Assembly (NCBI GenBank): GCA_905250025.1
Contig: CAJNOJ010000002.1
Location: 434,001 to 498,000 of the forward strand
Direction of reading: 5' to 3'
DNA length: 64,000 bases
Origin: Adineta ricciae
Lineage: Eukaryota > Rotifera > Eurotatoria > Adinetida > Adinetidae
The translations under genes and the position numbers were made by a program. Below are positions 24,485 to 38,882 of the stretch, in pieces (the stretch's first letter is position 1; each line of letters starts with the position of its first letter). The notes under the pieces were generated by a model. It searched no databases. It had not been told where the DNA came from and saw nothing but the letters and a program-made list of their open reading frames with translations.

Positions 24485-25596
24485 CAGACTTCACCGTCTC
24501 TCTCGCTCAAGACAAACTAGGGTGTTTTATATTGTCTAAAACGAAATCCCGAAATCATTTTCTTAATCGAACCGTTATTTGCTTCGATTGAACGAAAATT
24601 GGATATTTTATATATGCACATATAGATATATCGACATCCTACTGATGAAATCGATATGTACAGTGAGATATAGTCGATGAATCATCGAGTATTTATATTT
24701 CGCGAGGAACGAACGAGTGAAGACATCATTCGAAATAAACAAAGATCATCTATATATGTATCTATTCTCGTTTAACAGAGACAACAACGAACAAAATGAT
24801 ACGAAATAGTTAGATAGATACATATATGGACGATCTACAGTACTGGATAGAAATCATCCAGTCAATGACGAGGAAAAGAAAAGATGAATGAAAGATATTT
24901 AACGATGATCCCTTGAAAAGATTAACGTTTTGATTAGAACCTTTCGACAAGTTAATCAATATGTGTGTTTATATTCAAAACACATCACATATATCAAAAA
25001 ATTTATTCTTACTTTGTCGTTTATGTGTGTCTATATTTACTTATACTTTTTTCAAGTATGTTCGACCTCATTCTATGTCTATTCTCTATCACTTTATTGT
25101 TTTTCATCTCGATGTTCATTGATTCCTTCTCTTTCTCCGTTTCTATTCTTTCTTACCTGGCACCCTAATCGAAAATGTTACATGCAGACAGTTTGATGAT
25201 CTAATGTCATCAGATGATAGACAAGCAGTCAGTCATAACATCAAATTGAACTGATAATAGAGTGCGGAGTGCAATGCGTTGTACGTCTGCCATTTTCGTT
25301 TCGTATCTATCTCTCGATATACCAATCTACACATATGCAACAACAAACATCTAGATGTAATTGTTTCATCTGTCGTTCTTCCCTTTCCTCCCCTTCTTCT
25401 TCTATTGTTCAATAGTAATAATGCTTACAAAAAAAACGCGATAAACTTCGCGTACAAAAAAATCTCGCAATGGGTCTTCAATATAAAAAGGGAAAAAACC
25501 GTTGTTCAAAATTGTGTAATACGTACGCGATGTGCGAGAATACTGAGTGGCTATTAATAAGGAGAAGAAGAAGAAAAAAGGACGGTGAGAGAAAGG

Positions 25597-25612
25597 GAGA
25601 GAGAGAGAGAGA
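25597..25612. repeat. (GA)n microsatellite
   Basis: Run of eight GA units within a purine-rich block. Confidence 0.8.
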
Positions 25613-27080
25613 TGACATTGTACCTTCTGGATACTTATCTCTCATGTAAGCATATGCGCTTGTATGCTTAACGAATATCGATAGAATGAACATATGAAAT
25701 GAAAAAGAAGATCAATTATCAGTTATTACTGATCTTCTTCACAATACTCAAGGCTTCTGTTCATTTGCTCTCAGGCCAATCGATACGAACAGTATGAGTA
25801 TTTAAGCAGAGAAGAGGAAAAGTAAGAGAAGTATGAAAAGGCACGATTCTGAGTTTGTCTATGTCAATTTACACACGGCAAATTCATTGAAATGATCGAA
25901 ATAGCATACAATGGCTTCTGAATAATAAAGACGAATAACATCGAGAAAAAATCACGTCGAGACACGATCCGCTCTCACTATTGTATACATGGATAAATAT
26001 ACATGGAGATGTTTGCATGGAATACAACAAATCAATAAACAGAACAACTAATTTATTTCTTGTTGTTCAAGGTTAATTTCTATTTTTTTTCAATAAAGTC
26101 AATCAATGCAAACATAATACATCCTTCAAGTCGATCAGATCTCGACTTGAAAGTGTTTAGCATATCAAACATGAATGAACGAAAGAAGAAGGCGTCATTC
26201 GAGAAGAGGAATCAACATTGATAACATTCTCATCTTTTCCTTGTCTTATTTGATCTAAAGACATTTACTCACACGTATAGTCATACATATGTATATTATC
26301 TGAGGACACTATCACAAAATGGACTGTCTCAATTGCCATTTCAAGTGAAATCGAATAGTAAATTCTTATGATCTAACAAAGCCCTAAGACATACTCATAT
26401 ATGTATATATGGAGTGTGAGAGCTACATCTGTATGTTAATAAGCTTCTTTCATCTTATTCTTCCTCTTCGTTTTCTTTCATTTAGCTTACATCTCAAGTC
26501 TCTTTCTCATTCACTTTTACTTTCATTCTCCTCGATTTCGACACTCCCAATGTCCATATTCACGCAATGTATATACGTTTTGCTAGCCAATATACGCAAT
26601 TCTTTGCCTTTAAACTATACAGTTGTAGTAACGATTGTGACATATTCGAACGTTATCGTCGATGATCATGTACAATTGATTGTTCGATGTTTAATTGTAT
26701 TGCGCTCTATGATGACCACTACCGTCCTCATACGGTCTTCATAGTTTTTCTTTTTTCTTTCCCTCTCTCTCTCCTTTTCTTCTTTGTATTGAATAGAACA
26801 CGCAAGAAGCTACATAAGTTGATGATCGATCGTTTATGATGGGAAGAGATGGGGACAAGAAAGTCGAAAGAGAAAAAGAAAGCAACTGATTTCAACATTT
26901 GTCACCTCTATTTTCTTTTTGACAGTAACATTCAATCGTTTAAATATTCGTTTACAAAACACACGTTTGATGTCCATTTTCAAACTATGGTATACATTAT
27001 ATCTCCATATACATAACAAATAAAACAAAAATGAATGAAAACCATCTGGATGTATATGTGGTCACCTTCGAGGTTCATGT

Positions 27081-27102
27081 ATACACACACATATATATAT
27101 AT
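27081..27102. repeat. (AC)n-(AT)n microsatellite
   Basis: Short AC run merging into an AT run. Confidence 0.8.
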
Positions 27103-28394
27103 AGAAGCAAAGACAAGATAAAGTTTGACGTAATCAAAAGAATTAACGTATATAATATACATATATCAAACTTCATTGAAAGTAGGATGTTGTGTATATG
27201 ATGAAACAAAAGAAGTATCTTAACTTAATGATCAAAGATGACATTTATTCTCTTTACTTAGAAAATTTTATCTACTTAAGTTTTATACATTCACCTTCAA
27301 ATGTCGGTAAAGATGCGAAAATCTCTCTTTCACAAAGATGACTAGTTTGATAATCTGTACGAGAAAGTGAGAAGATTTAGAGAGAATAGAACGAATCTCT
27401 TCTCACATATACATATCATCGATGTTGTACATTTACGATTGATTTAAATCAACAGAATATTGAAGGTGAGGGACAGTTATATCGTTTGTCTTTCTCATCA
27501 ACTAAATAACCTTTCTATGGGTCATCATTAAGATGAATGAAGATTGTTAAATGAAGTGCAAAGAAGTTTTCATCGACTTACCTGTTCTTTACGTGTTATG
27601 TTATGTTTATTTATCGAAGACTATTAGCAATATCATCGAAGACAAACGACAAGCACGTCGGTTTTTTCGCTCGTTTGTCTAACTTTGTTCTTCCCAAGAA
27701 TACAACTGGCCAGAGCGATTCTGATGATACTAACCTACTGTAATAACAATCATATGATGTAATCAAGTCGAAAAAAAAACGAAGATGACCGTTAGTTGTC
27801 GTTTTTTTACTCCTATGCATCGCTTGGATGGACGTATTTATCCATCCATGATCAATCTAAGCCTCAAGGTTCAATAGCATTTGGACTGTCATCGATTCAG
27901 AGGGGAGAAAGAGAAAGTGAATCAGATCTTCGATATTCTTCATCGTTTAGAAATAAATGCATAAAACTGGTGATAAGCTTTTATTTCTCTTCTCGTCGTT
28001 GTCAGTATTTGTTTGCTCTTGACCAACAATTATCAATAGTGAAATGATACAACAAGGACAAGGAAATCTTTTGTTACAAATACGAGCAGATGACCATGAG
28101 ATAAAAATTTAAATCGAAAGAAAAAATATACACTAAGTCTTAGACTATTTACTTGTGCAGATTTCGACAGATTAATTTAATCATCTGATATTTTATTAAT
28201 TCCATTCGAAGAGAAAATCGAGCAAAACAAAACAAAAATCACGTCTATGTATAGAAGTTTATGTTTTTTTTTCGTCCTTTGATACAATGAAAAACACGAA
28301 TTACAAAAAAAGCAAAGATACGCGAAGAAGTATATGAAATATTGGTTTTAACCGTTGTAACATCGAGTAAAAACAATATAAACACGATTTTTCA

Positions 28395-30601
<2,207 letters not shown>

Positions 30602-30681
30602 ACGCGTGTAAAACAAATGAATAATATATATTTATTCGTCTGTCTTACTTCTCATTGGTTTGTTTCGTTCTCTCAAATTGA
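30602..30681. promoter_or_regulatory. Compact divergent promoter
   Basis: Only 80 bp separate the presenilin ATG (minus) from the ATG of the 102-codon frame (plus). If the latter is a gene, both must share this region. Confidence 0.35.
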
Positions 30682-30990
30682 ATGCAACTAGCGACATTAG
30701 AAATAGAATTTTCTGTAAGAGATAAAGGAACGATTCTTGACTGTTTACACCAATGGGAATGTGTGTTTTGTTCGTCCGTTGATTCAAATTTAGTCATTCG
30801 ATATGAGCGGAGCATCGGCATTAGCCACCCTCAAGATGGTTTGAGTTCTCTCGATCAACTTTCGTCTTCATTTGTTCGTGATTGTTTTTCCGACTGTGCA
30901 CAAGAAGTTTTCAGTCATGAAGTAAGAAAGTTGAAAAATAGCCAAGTCTTTCAGCGTTTTATCGCTCGAGAATTGGTTCACCAAAAATAA
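30682..30990 (+). CDS. Small unknown protein divergent from presenilin
   Basis: Not recognised. 102 codons from a true ATG (MQLATLEIEFSVRDKGTILD) with a balanced amino-acid make-up, four cysteines, no signal peptide or membrane helix, and a lysine-rich end (FIARELVHQK). A GTAAGA...TTTCAG stretch of 33 nt inside (after CAQEVFSHE) is a multiple of three and would remove eleven residues if spliced, but it is shorter than the other introns here. Reality rests on the length of the frame in AT-rich DNA and its tidy position opposite presenilin. Confidence 0.42.
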   Translation: MQLATLEIEFSVRDKGTILDCLHQWECVFCSSVDSNLVIRYERSIGISHPQDGLSSLDQLSSSFVRDCFSDCAQEVFSHEVRKLKNSQVFQRFIARELVHQK

Positions 30991-33900
30991 CTTTGCACAG
31001 ACAACTCCCTCATCGAATCTTCTTCTACTAATCTTTCCATTCGATGTCTTGTCTCTACAAACAATTGGAGAATTCTTTATCTCTCTGATCTACCTATGTG
31101 GATAGTTATTAGGGAAGTAAAGTTCCGAGACACGGAAAGAGATTTTGATCAGAAATTGAAAAAACTCCGTTTGATTTGGCGTAGCTGCGAGGTTGCTTGT
31201 CAATTTCGGTTTTTGGCTGCTGAATTTTGGAGTGAATGATCAAATGGGAGAAGCGATCTGATCGCGAAAATTAAAAGCGCAATATATGACGACAATCAAA
31301 CCAGATTATTTGATTGATACAACGGCATAGAAAGCGCGACAGATTTTTTCGATGAATAACAATCTTTTCTTTCTAATGAAACTAAACAAGTCGAATTGCG
31401 TTACGATGTTTTCAATTAATTCGAACGTTTTCTGCGGGTTAAAGGTACTGGCATGCCTTCCGGCAAAAATAGAATACTGCAATGAGAAAAACTTAATTGG
31501 TATGGTGATCATTCAAGAAAGAAATCCAGATACGCTTATTTTCGAATGTCATGTGAATAATATGAAGTTCACTCTGGGATAAAAGGAGGAATTCATTCAA
31601 TAGCTTAGGCAAAAGAAAATTATTTTCACTAATGTCATGAAGAATCCAGTGCTACATGTCATATATCGAATTATTTTTATCGACGAATCTTCCTCGTCGT
31701 TATAAATACCCAAGTAGAACTGTTATTATCATCTAGATGTGTTGATCAACCTTTCGATTTGAATCGTATTTCTGAAGATCAGTCTTTTGTCGTTAGGAAA
31801 ATAGCGATCACATCTGTCTCAGTCGGAAGTAAATCTGGTTAATGAGGAAAGGAATAAACATGATCTACTTGCTACAATTGTTTTTTCCCATTGTGTTTAT
31901 GCATCCTAACAATCATACCTTTCTCATGGGCAAAAGGCAAATTTAATCGGTCAAACAATCATGAAATATTCTCGATATCCAGTAACATTTATGTCCAAAT
32001 ATTTCAAACCTACCAAAAGGAAATTCTTTTGCTTCATAGAAATTGTTGGCAAGAATGTTTATCCGTTATATTAATGTAAATATTCCTGCCTCGCCTATTG
32101 AGTCGATTTTTGTTTATATAGGAGAAAGTTGTCATGAGTTCAAACGGTTCTTCGAGCAAGTACATGTACTCTTCGAAGAACTACTTTGTAATAACAATCG
32201 ATGTGTAGTTTGAAGTTCATGGGAAACGAATAATCATAAAGAGAACCTGAAGTTTCTCTTCAATAGACCTCTAATTAAATCGTGTTACATAAAACATGAT
32301 GTTTTGCTTCCAAAGAAAAGAAATAAAATGCGTCGAAGGAAATACTCTCAATAGAAAAAAATATATATTATGGGTAAAATTAATTGCTGATGAAAAGACA
32401 AACTACGCCATTGTTTTTATGCTCAGCGAATTAAGTGACATTGATGAGATGAATCTACGGCGAAGAAGTGTTTTCTTGAGAACTGAAGAGCATACTTAGA
32501 GCATGAAATGAGATTGTTTCATTAAATAAATACTTTTTCAAGCAAAAACTATTGTCTAAGTTCAAATTATACTCATATTTCGATTCCCGAAAAGGAAGAG
32601 TCTCTTCGCATTTGAGAAGCGAACGCAGTAATCCCATATTCACCATTATTCTGTTCAACAATTCTATTTTAAGCATAACTAAAGTACAACAAATGTTCTT
32701 AAGGGGTGAGTTTTAATCATTTTGACACGCTATTTTTAGACCAAAGCCATTTCTTTCTCATGTAAGTACTATCATTGTGCGCATTCTCTTCCTTTCACAT
32801 CCTTATTACTCGTTGGTAACGTTGACGATATATATGTCTATGTGCGCCCTCTGCCTTGCGCTTCTCTTTTTTTCTTTTCTCTTTGTACTAGCCAAAAAAC
32901 TGCATTTTCTTCACTTGCATCTAACATGTCACTCTGATCTATATTTCCGGATCTTTAATTTTTGAGTTCTCTATTAATACTAGTACACCATGCCGAGTGA
33001 AATGGTTAAGATAACAACCGGTTGTGTATATTTTATGTAAAAATATGTCGTGTTTTTTTATTCAAACACGATGTCAATGCCGAACTACAAGAAAGTACCT
33101 GGTGACACTTTCGCCGTTCGATAGATATAAAGACAGAAATTTTTCTTGTGAATATATTTATGCGTGCATATATATATATATATAGGTCTTCGAACGTCTG
33201 ATCGTTCTGTTATTGTTGTTGCGTCACTTAATTTTCTAGATAAATCGAAATTTTCTCCAACGATACTTTTTATTCTATCTAAAAAGTACGTTGAGTGAAA
33301 TGATTATTGTGACTCTATTGACAGAGCGTATTTCTGCGTAGAGGTAAAAATAGTATCGTCTTTTTGAAAATAATCTACAGATCGAATGAATCCTCTCTTC
33401 ATAAATAGGTTCTTCCTGATTATTTGAGTACCCGAGTTTCAAGACGAGATATGTTGCGTCACTCCTCTACCACCCTGAGTAACCTTAAAGTTCTCTGCGC
33501 TGTTCTTTTACATAATTTTTTTCTTTATTCTCTCTAACTGTTATTATCCGTAGTGTCGTCCTTAAAGTAGTTTGTTTTTTTTCTCTTTCTTTCCCCTTTT
33601 TTTTCTTCTTCTCGACGTTTTTTTTGCGCTGCTTGCTTTGCGCGTCGAATAAGGTACTCGCGTTCGGGTGCGAATACGTCCAAACACACACTCACATACA
33701 TCTACAGAGAAACAACATCAACCTTTTACGATGAAGAATAAAGGAGGACACACTCAAGCACAGCTGAAAATAAGTAAAGTCGGCATAGAAAAACCATCGC
33801 TTTTTTGTTGTATTTCCGATCAGATATCCCACAGCAGAAACTTCTTATCCATTCTCTCAACTTTTCATTCGTCATTACCGATGGCGAACAAAAGTTGAAA

Positions 33901-34038
33901 GTTTTGCACGATTTTATCCTAACAAATCTTTTACTGAGTCGTGCCCTTCGTCGTGAAACATTCAGAATTTGTGTTGCGAATATGAACGCCAACTGTTCAA
34001 TGGTTTACTTAAATATGTTTTGTTTCTTGTAGACCTCT
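30991..34038. other. Gene-free interval, 3 kb
   Basis: AT-rich; open frames are short, overlap on both strands and show no domain. It contains a TA microsatellite near 33168 and a long pyrimidine tract at 33570-33630 on the plus strand. The right end is the upstream region of the nuclear receptor; frames at 33668-34032 are probably 5' UTR. Confidence 0.45.
33168..33184. repeat. (TA)n microsatellite
   Basis: Alternating TA tract of about eight units. Confidence 0.8.
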
Positions 34039-36049
34039 ATGAAAACTCATTTGTTTATAATGAACCGTAAACTAGATGATTTGAAGGAATATTATGGCCG
34101 AGAAGATGATGGACTTGAACCGTTATTGAAAAAGGCGAAAAGCCCACCATTGAACATCGACCAGATGGATTTACATGGTAAAATCGAGGACAGTATGCCG
34201 AAGAATAAGAGCCCATCCACAAACACAAATGCTGCCACACAAAACGATCACATGAAACTAGCAACGATATCTAATTTGCCAGCGCAGGTATAAATCTATT
34301 CGACCCTGGCTATTATTGATATTGTTTACCTTTATTTATATGACTCTAGTCATCAAACAAAGTATGTCATAATCGAAAACGACGCCCACGGATGCAGAAA
34401 GATTCACTCGAGTCCAACACATTGACGACAGATTCATCTACTTCTTGCACACCATCAAGTACCAACAATTCCTCTCGGAAAAAATCCGATCTATCCTGTG
34501 TCGGTAAATCCTATTTCTTACTTCCCAAAGTGTTCATTCAATGAGGATTCACCTATCATTTGATATTAGCAATCTGAGGTGATCTTTCACTGAATTCGTT
34601 GATGTGTAATACTATCAAAGAACGCAAAAAACATATCGAGTCATAGGACAAATGTCCTTAAAGTATAAAAAAATCGTCTGTGTTCGCTCTTCATTCCATA
34701 TTCATGACTGAGTTCAAAATATAACTCCGTGAAGAAAAACGAACTTTGAGTAAATTTTATTGATAAGTTATTGATCAATTGTTTTTAATTAATGTAGTTT
34801 GTAGCGGTGTGGCTCATGGATATAACTTTGATGCAATCTCGTGTGAATCTTGTAAAGCATTTTTCCGTCGTAATGCACTTTTTAATACAGTAATCAGCAA
34901 CAACATATACTGATTTGCAAGTTTCTTGTCATGTATTAAGGATCGATTGAAATGTCGACGTGATGGCTGTTGTGATATCACATTGGAAACGCGACGTCGA
35001 TGTAAGTCCTGTCGATTGAAGAAATGTTTCGCAGTTGGCATGCGGAAGGAGTGGATTTTGACCGAAGAAGAAAAACTGAATAAGAAACGACGAATTGAAG
35101 AAAATCGACGATTACGAATGACAAATGACGAAACCAATGTATCAGAAGAAAAAATCAACCCTAGCATACAGTTGAATTCGGACCTGCAAAGTGTTATTCT
35201 AGAAAATAATCAATTAACTACAAAACCAACAATAGAAACGAGAAATTCAACATCGGATAGTAAGAACAACGATGTGATCAATCATGTGACTCGAGCATTT
35301 AATGCTGGATTTCAATTGGACCCTCCAACTTACGGATGGTCATATCATTTAGCAAAAAAAGTGACTGCATTATGTCAGATATTGAACACAAAAAATACAA
35401 CAGCACTTCGTCTCATTAGCTTTTACAAAGGATTACCAGAATTCGATGCTCTGAACGACATTGATAAAGTTTATCTTATTAAAAACAATTTACCTCCTGT
35501 CTTCATATTTCTTGCTTCACTTGGGTAAGCGAATCTCGTTTTTATTTATCGACAATGTCAATAAAACATTCTTTTTTCTTAAGATATGATCCGATTAACG
35601 ATATATATCGTGAGGGAAATCCGCCTCATCAGACGTTCGTGTATGGTGTCGATGTTCGCGAAGCGCATGGAGAAAATATCTACGCTCATTTTACATCGAT
35701 CATGCGCTCCTTACATTCAGTTGCTCAAACAGACCAACGAATCATTCAGTTAATATTAGTTATAATACTCTTTTCGAAAGGCATGTCGGGCGCAGTAAAC
35801 TTCAATGAGCCATCACCAAGTAATTATCGGCAGGTATTTCAAGCACAGAACTTTTACGTCGAACATTTATGGTTATTTATGAGCAAGTTCTATGGTCCAT
35901 TGAAAAGTACAATTCTGCTATCGACATTAGTCACTAAATGCTTACATATCCAAACACTTCTGTGTGATATTCAAAAGGATATTTATGAAAAAATTGATCC
36001 GTACCAAGTGCCGCCAATCATACGGAGTCTCATGCATGTTTCGCACTGA
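34039..36049 (+). CDS. Nuclear receptor, DAF-12/DHR96 (NR1J)-like
   Basis: Ligand-regulated transcription factor. Exons: MKTHLFIMNRKLDDLKEYYG with a Ser/Lys-rich A/B region, then a complete DNA-binding domain. Finger 1 is assembled across a splice (SCVVCSGVAHGYNFD, then ISCESCKAFFRRNALFN); finger 2 is LKCRRDGCCDITLETRRRC followed by KSCRLKKCFAVGMRKEW. The P-box CESCKA and the ending VGMRKEWIL are typical of the DAF-12/DHR96/VDR-like branch. A roughly 51-nt intron splits the fingers. After a hinge of about 90 residues comes a divergent ligand-binding domain (NDIDKVYLIKNNLPPVFIFL; VDVREAHGEN; IQLILVIILFSKGMSG). I see no clear AF-2 helix before the stop, so coactivator-dependent activation is uncertain. 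An acceptor TTTCTTGTAG sits 6 nt before the start ATG, fitting either a 5' UTR intron or spliced-leader trans-splicing. Confidence 0.85.
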
Positions 36050-36496
36050 TTATACATATATTTATAAATATATTTATATACACGTATGAAAATATCCGTG
36101 AAAAATGGTTTCTTTTAACGGACCGGATGATTTGTGCTCCTATTCCTATCCTTATCGTTTTTTCCTTTTTCTTCTTTTATTTTGTTCCAAAAATAAAATG
36201 CTGAAGAACGGTAATGAGCTGCTCCTATTGGATCGGATAGGAGGAGAAACAGTAGATCGTGCACGAAGGTGATTGTGTAGTCACACAACAATGAACTTGA
36301 TGGTCATTCATAGCAAAAACAAGAATAAATACCCATGTTCGTATGCTACTTTATTAATCCAGTCATCGTGTTTTGAGTAATAATATATAACATATCAGAT
36401 TTAACTAATTGTCATTTACACGTCCGCATACATTCTAGCGACAATTAATGTGCTCAATAGTTTGATTTTCTTCTGATCTATTGTAATAGAATATAA
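36050..36496. other. Convergent intergenic region
   Basis: About 450 bp between the nuclear receptor and the METTL24-like gene; a few TA-rich runs and AATAAA at 36192-36197, no coding sequence. Confidence 0.45.
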
Positions 36497-37690
36497 TTAT
36501 GAAAGATTTTCGCGAAAAAATGCTCTATTTAATCTAAGCAGAGCATATTCACAAGCATAGTATGGAAAAAGTTGATTTATATCTTTATGAAAGATCACAT
36601 AGTTTTGCGAATTGAGTAAATGGAATAGCGCATTTGTTTCCAAGATACGATTATTGTCGAGATGAATTTCCTAGAGCAAAAAAGTGAATATTTCCAAGAG
36701 ATGTACAATTCATATCTTTACAACGAGAATTTGTCGAATATAAACAGGCTGCTGCTTTCGATTGAATTCATTATTGGAGAAGAATGCATGGAGAAACGAA
36801 TATTCCCCGTATTCAATGTCGATTTTCAAAATATCAATTTCGGCATTCGTTTGATTCAACTGTGTCATCAATTGTCGTAACGATATGGATCCGTTGTGTC
36901 CATCACCTAATTTTGCTTGTCGAAAATTACACACACCGGCTGGACATGAGTAAGATTTCATGTCGACTGTGTGAATAGAACAATTAGGAAAAAGTTGACG
37001 AGCACTTCGTTCGAAACTGAACTCTCCATGTGAACCAAGTGAATAAATCAGACACGATGCTTTTGATTTCAAATCTTCAATATTACATGCCTATATTAAA
37101 AGAAAACTAATCTCTTCTACGGATATATTCCAAGTTTCGATGTATCAGATGAACTCTTTCCTCAGATATTCTATTCTTAGAAATAAGAATGGTGCATACT
37201 GAATAACCCAGAAAGAGATTAACTTATTACATAAACGTTTGAAGTTCAAGAGGAAGAAAGAAAGTTGATGATGTTCTATTAAAAGACTTAGTTTCTTTTC
37301 CACATGCAAACATGTTGGTACACTTACCCATTTACCACCATCACCATGCCCGATCAATGTCTCTTTCGGGCATTGAAAATCAGGAAGCCAGTTCTTCTGG
37401 AAATAGCCTGAATATTCATTCATCGTATGAATATTCTTCTCATGCTGATTTAAATAGAATTTTCGTCGTGATAACCATTTATCTTCCGATTCACACATAA
37501 ACCGATCACTCTGAATCATTGACGTCTTGCATTGAGAAGAATCTACCATACCGGCTTTTGTCATTTGTTCTTCATTGCGAATTCGAAGAAAATACATATT
37601 CAGCATCATAAACAATATGAATCCAACGATAAACCATTGATATTTATGGTTTCGTATTGATTTAATATCAAACGTTCTGGAGATCAGCAT
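36497..37690 (-). CDS. METTL24-like / FkbM-type methyltransferase, type II membrane protein
   Basis: N-terminal cytoplasmic part (MLISRTFDIKSIRNHKYQ), one signal-anchor helix (WFIVGFILFMMLNMYFL), then a lumenal domain. Family blocks: FQCPKETLIGHGDGGKWVCN, SCLIYSLGSHGEFSFERSA, CSIHTVDMKSYSCPAG, QTNAEIDILKIDIEYGEYSF, then QILVEIHLDNNRILE and a cysteine-containing end ACEYALLRLNRAFFRENLS. The D-x-G-K-W-C and ILKIDIEYGE motifs are those of METTL24-type proteins; their substrate is unknown. Three short introns, two of which (near 36660-36715 and 37080-37320) stay partly open when read through. A Golgi or ER location is inferred from the anchor. Confidence 0.8.
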
Positions 37691-38882
37691 TCTTTTATGG
37701 CATTGATGTGGCCGAATATTATTTCAATCCTTATCGTTATTGGTTAGACAGCAATCTAGAATTAATATTCGAAAATTTAGAATATTTTATCCAATGAACA
37801 ACATCTTGGAATGTGTTCATACGTACCTTTGGTTGATTACTTACACGACCGAAGACATGTCAATCGTGTTGTATGAATTTTTCAGTAGTAAACTTTTAAC
37901 GATTTTCATGTTTACACATTCACTTACGCATAGATAAATATCGAAGATTATTGTATTTAGTTTTATATCGATGAACAGTAATAAAAAAAAATTGTCATAA
38001 ATCTGTAGTTAGGCAATAAAAATGTCGATCAGCAATCATTGACGAATCATTTCTGTTCGTTTGATTGAATATTTGATGTTCGGGGATCTATTCGTTCTTT
38101 TAAATGTCATTGCATCGAAATTCAGAACTATGCTCGAACTTCTCACAAAGAAGATGTGCGAAACTTCGATATACCATCTCCGGCTAGACTTATTCAAGTT
38201 TCGTTCTAATGCGAAAGTCGATTTCTTACTTACTTATCCTTTCAACTGATTAGCGCGAGTATCTTTCTCAAACTGTTCTTTTGATTATCTAAGTGAGATC
38301 AGTCAGATACTGAATGTCTAACAATGACTCGTTAGTATTATACCCCCTCTTTCTCTTAACGCAGAAATATGTTTTTTTTAACTGCTACCTGAGGAATGTA
38401 TTAATAAAAAGAATCGGCGAAATTTTACCAAAAACATAAAACGTGTTTGAATAGCTTTTTCTGGTAAAATGGATTGTCATTTTTACGCTGATTTCATTTG
38501 TTCTTTTCTATTAGGTCGATACAAAACTTCTGTCCTCGCAGGCAATTAGCGCACGTACACTTGTTCGCCGCAGTAAATAAAAACGTGTGAATTTATTCAA
38601 AGAGCACGTCGGCAGATGTTTTAGTTTGAACAGTATCATGTTGTGTATTAGTTGTATTTTCCTCAAGCGCCTTTCATTTATATTTATGCAGCATAAACAG
38701 AGAACAGCAAGTGTCTGTTTGAAATAGCAAACGAGTGGTACATGGATATCCTTTTCAAGTGAGAGGCAACTTAGATATTTATATTCTATGGAGAGAATGG
38801 AAGAAAAGGTGAAATCATACAAAAAAAACCGTGGTTAACGTCTGAAAAATTCGATCGTTTTTGTTTTGTAACATTCTTGAAT
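37691..38882. other. Gene-free interval, 1.2 kb
   Basis: Between the METTL24-like promoter and the MAP1 3' end. Short frames only (for example minus 38511-38822), none with domain features or splice-supported extensions. Confidence 0.45.

Larger units (their letters stand above)
24485..28394. other. Gene-free interval, 3.9 kb
   Basis: The longest stretch without a gene in the window. It lies upstream of formin 2 and downstream of presenilin. AT-rich with many ATATGTATATA-like tracts, pyrimidine-rich blocks (25030-25150, 26430-26540, 26745-26785) and GA and TA microsatellites. Short open frames are low-complexity and hydrophobic, as expected from TCTTT-rich DNA, and show no domain. It may carry regulatory sequence and distal 5' exons of formin 2. 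Confidence 0.5.

Noticed and set aside
24930-25196. Hydrophobic plus-strand frames resembling membrane proteins
   Set aside because: They come from TCTTT-rich low-complexity DNA, which always yields Phe/Leu/Ser-rich translations.
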